DNA of 16,185 nt from Roseicyclus sp. (GTDB lineage: Bacteria > Pseudomonadota > Alphaproteobacteria > Rhodobacterales > Rhodobacteraceae): the NCBI GenBank assembly GCA_018401055.1, contig JAGYLB010000088.1:1-16185 (forward strand), read 5' to 3'. Positions within the stretch are counted from its first letter, which is position 1; the number at the start of each line of letters is the position of its first letter. The notes beneath the pieces were generated by a model, which was given only the letters and a program-made list of their open reading frames with translations, did not search any database and had not been told where the DNA came from. Both the position numbers and the translations under genes were made by a program. Positions 15,743 through 16,185 of the stretch are shown here, in pieces.

Positions 15743-16185
15743 TCATACGGCCAGCTTGCGCTGGTAGCGGCTGACGAGCCACCAGAACCACAAGAAAGCC
15801 AGATAGATCAGCGCCGCCATCACGAGCGGCGAGGAATTGTAGGTGAGCGAGCGGGCCATGTTGGCCGAATAGAGCAGCTCGGCCAGCGAAACGACGGAGG
15901 CAAGCGAGGTCAGTTTGACCACCTCGACCGTGTTCGACAAAAGGTCGGGCAACACGTTGCGCACGGCTTGCGGCAGGACGACATAGGCCATCGCTTGGCC
16001 AGCAGTCAGGCCGGTGGCCCGCGCGGCCTCGGTCTGGCCTGCCGGGATCGACTGGATGCCCGCGGCGGTAGATCTCGGCATAATAGGCGGAGTTGTTGAG
16101 AAAAGAAGGCCACCGGCCACGGCGGCGAAGGGCGAGATGTCCAGCCCCGCAAAGGGCAGGCCCGGAATAGATGAAGATCAAGCAC
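15743..16185 (-). CDS. Polar amino acid ABC transporter permease (HisM/GlnP type), partial and frameshifted
   Basis: Inner-membrane permease whose N-terminal part lies beyond the right end of the window. Joined frames give LIFIYSG, FAGLDISPFAAVAGGLLF, NNSAYYAEIYR and AGIQSIPAGQTEAARATGL. The EAA-type loop LTAGQAMAYVVLPQAVRNVLP follows, then DLLSNTVEVVKLTSLASVVSLAEL and a last helix LVMAALIYLAFLWFWWLVSRY ending QRKLAV. These are hallmarks of the His/Glu/Gln/Arg/opine permease family. Breaks fall near 16155, 16100 and 16068. It precedes the carbamoylase gene by 34 bases in the same direction, so it probably imports the substrate or a related amino acid for the hydantoin pathway; a partner permease, ATPase and binding protein are expected to the right. 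Confidence 0.85.

Overview
This 16.2 kb, GC-rich window (third positions mostly G or C) looks like the chromosome or a large plasmid of an alphaproteobacterium of the Rhodobacteraceae type. The strongest pointer is the central polyol block, whose gene order and protein sequences match the sorbitol/mannitol (smo/mtlK) locus known from Rhodobacter sphaeroides. Every gene found is metabolic, transport-related or regulatory. I see no rRNA, tRNA, CRISPR, insertion sequence or phage gene.

Layout. (1) Positions 1-3392, plus strand: the C-terminal part of an opine-oxidase-like alpha subunit with a BFD-type iron-sulfur motif, a D-amino-acid-oxidase-family flavoprotein (beta-subunit-like), a DUF3830 cyclophilin-like protein, and a cytosine-deaminase-like amidohydrolase. 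(2) Positions 3377-10924, minus strand, read right to left: a LacI-family regulator, smoE (binding protein), smoF and smoG (permeases), smoK (ATPase), smoS (sorbitol/galactitol dehydrogenase) and mtlK (mannitol 2-dehydrogenase). A perfect 14-bp palindrome in front of smoE is the likely operator, and a degenerate copy lies in front of the regulator gene. A hairpin with a U-run sits between smoE and smoF. (3) Positions 11126-16185, minus strand, read right to left: a polar-amino-acid-type ABC permease (cut by the window end), N-carbamoyl-D-amino-acid hydrolase, a dihydropyrimidinase/hydantoinase, an Asp/Glu/hydantoin racemase, a LysR regulator and a flavin-reductase-like protein, packed with 4-nt start/stop overlaps or short gaps.

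How it works together. The middle block imports hexitols such as sorbitol and mannitol and oxidises them to ketoses. The right block would take up a hydantoin or ureido compound, open the ring, hydrolyse the N-carbamoyl product and racemise one of the intermediates, yielding a D-amino acid, CO2 and ammonia. The left block is an oxidation and amidohydrolysis set probably acting on an opine-like or cyclic nitrogen compound, substrate unknown. The window is therefore a carbon- and nitrogen-scavenging catabolic region.

Quality. At least 27 single- or double-base frame breaks fall inside otherwise well-conserved genes, and 12 of the 16 genes are affected. Several breaks come in compensating pairs. 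This is far more consistent with indel errors in the sequence than with decay of a dozen independent genes, so broken genes are annotated as full-length CDS and the approximate break positions are given. Only smoE, the LacI gene, the LysR gene and the racemase read through cleanly. The most interesting biology is the left cluster: DUF3830 beside an amidohydrolase whose predicted metal-binding Asp is Asn.
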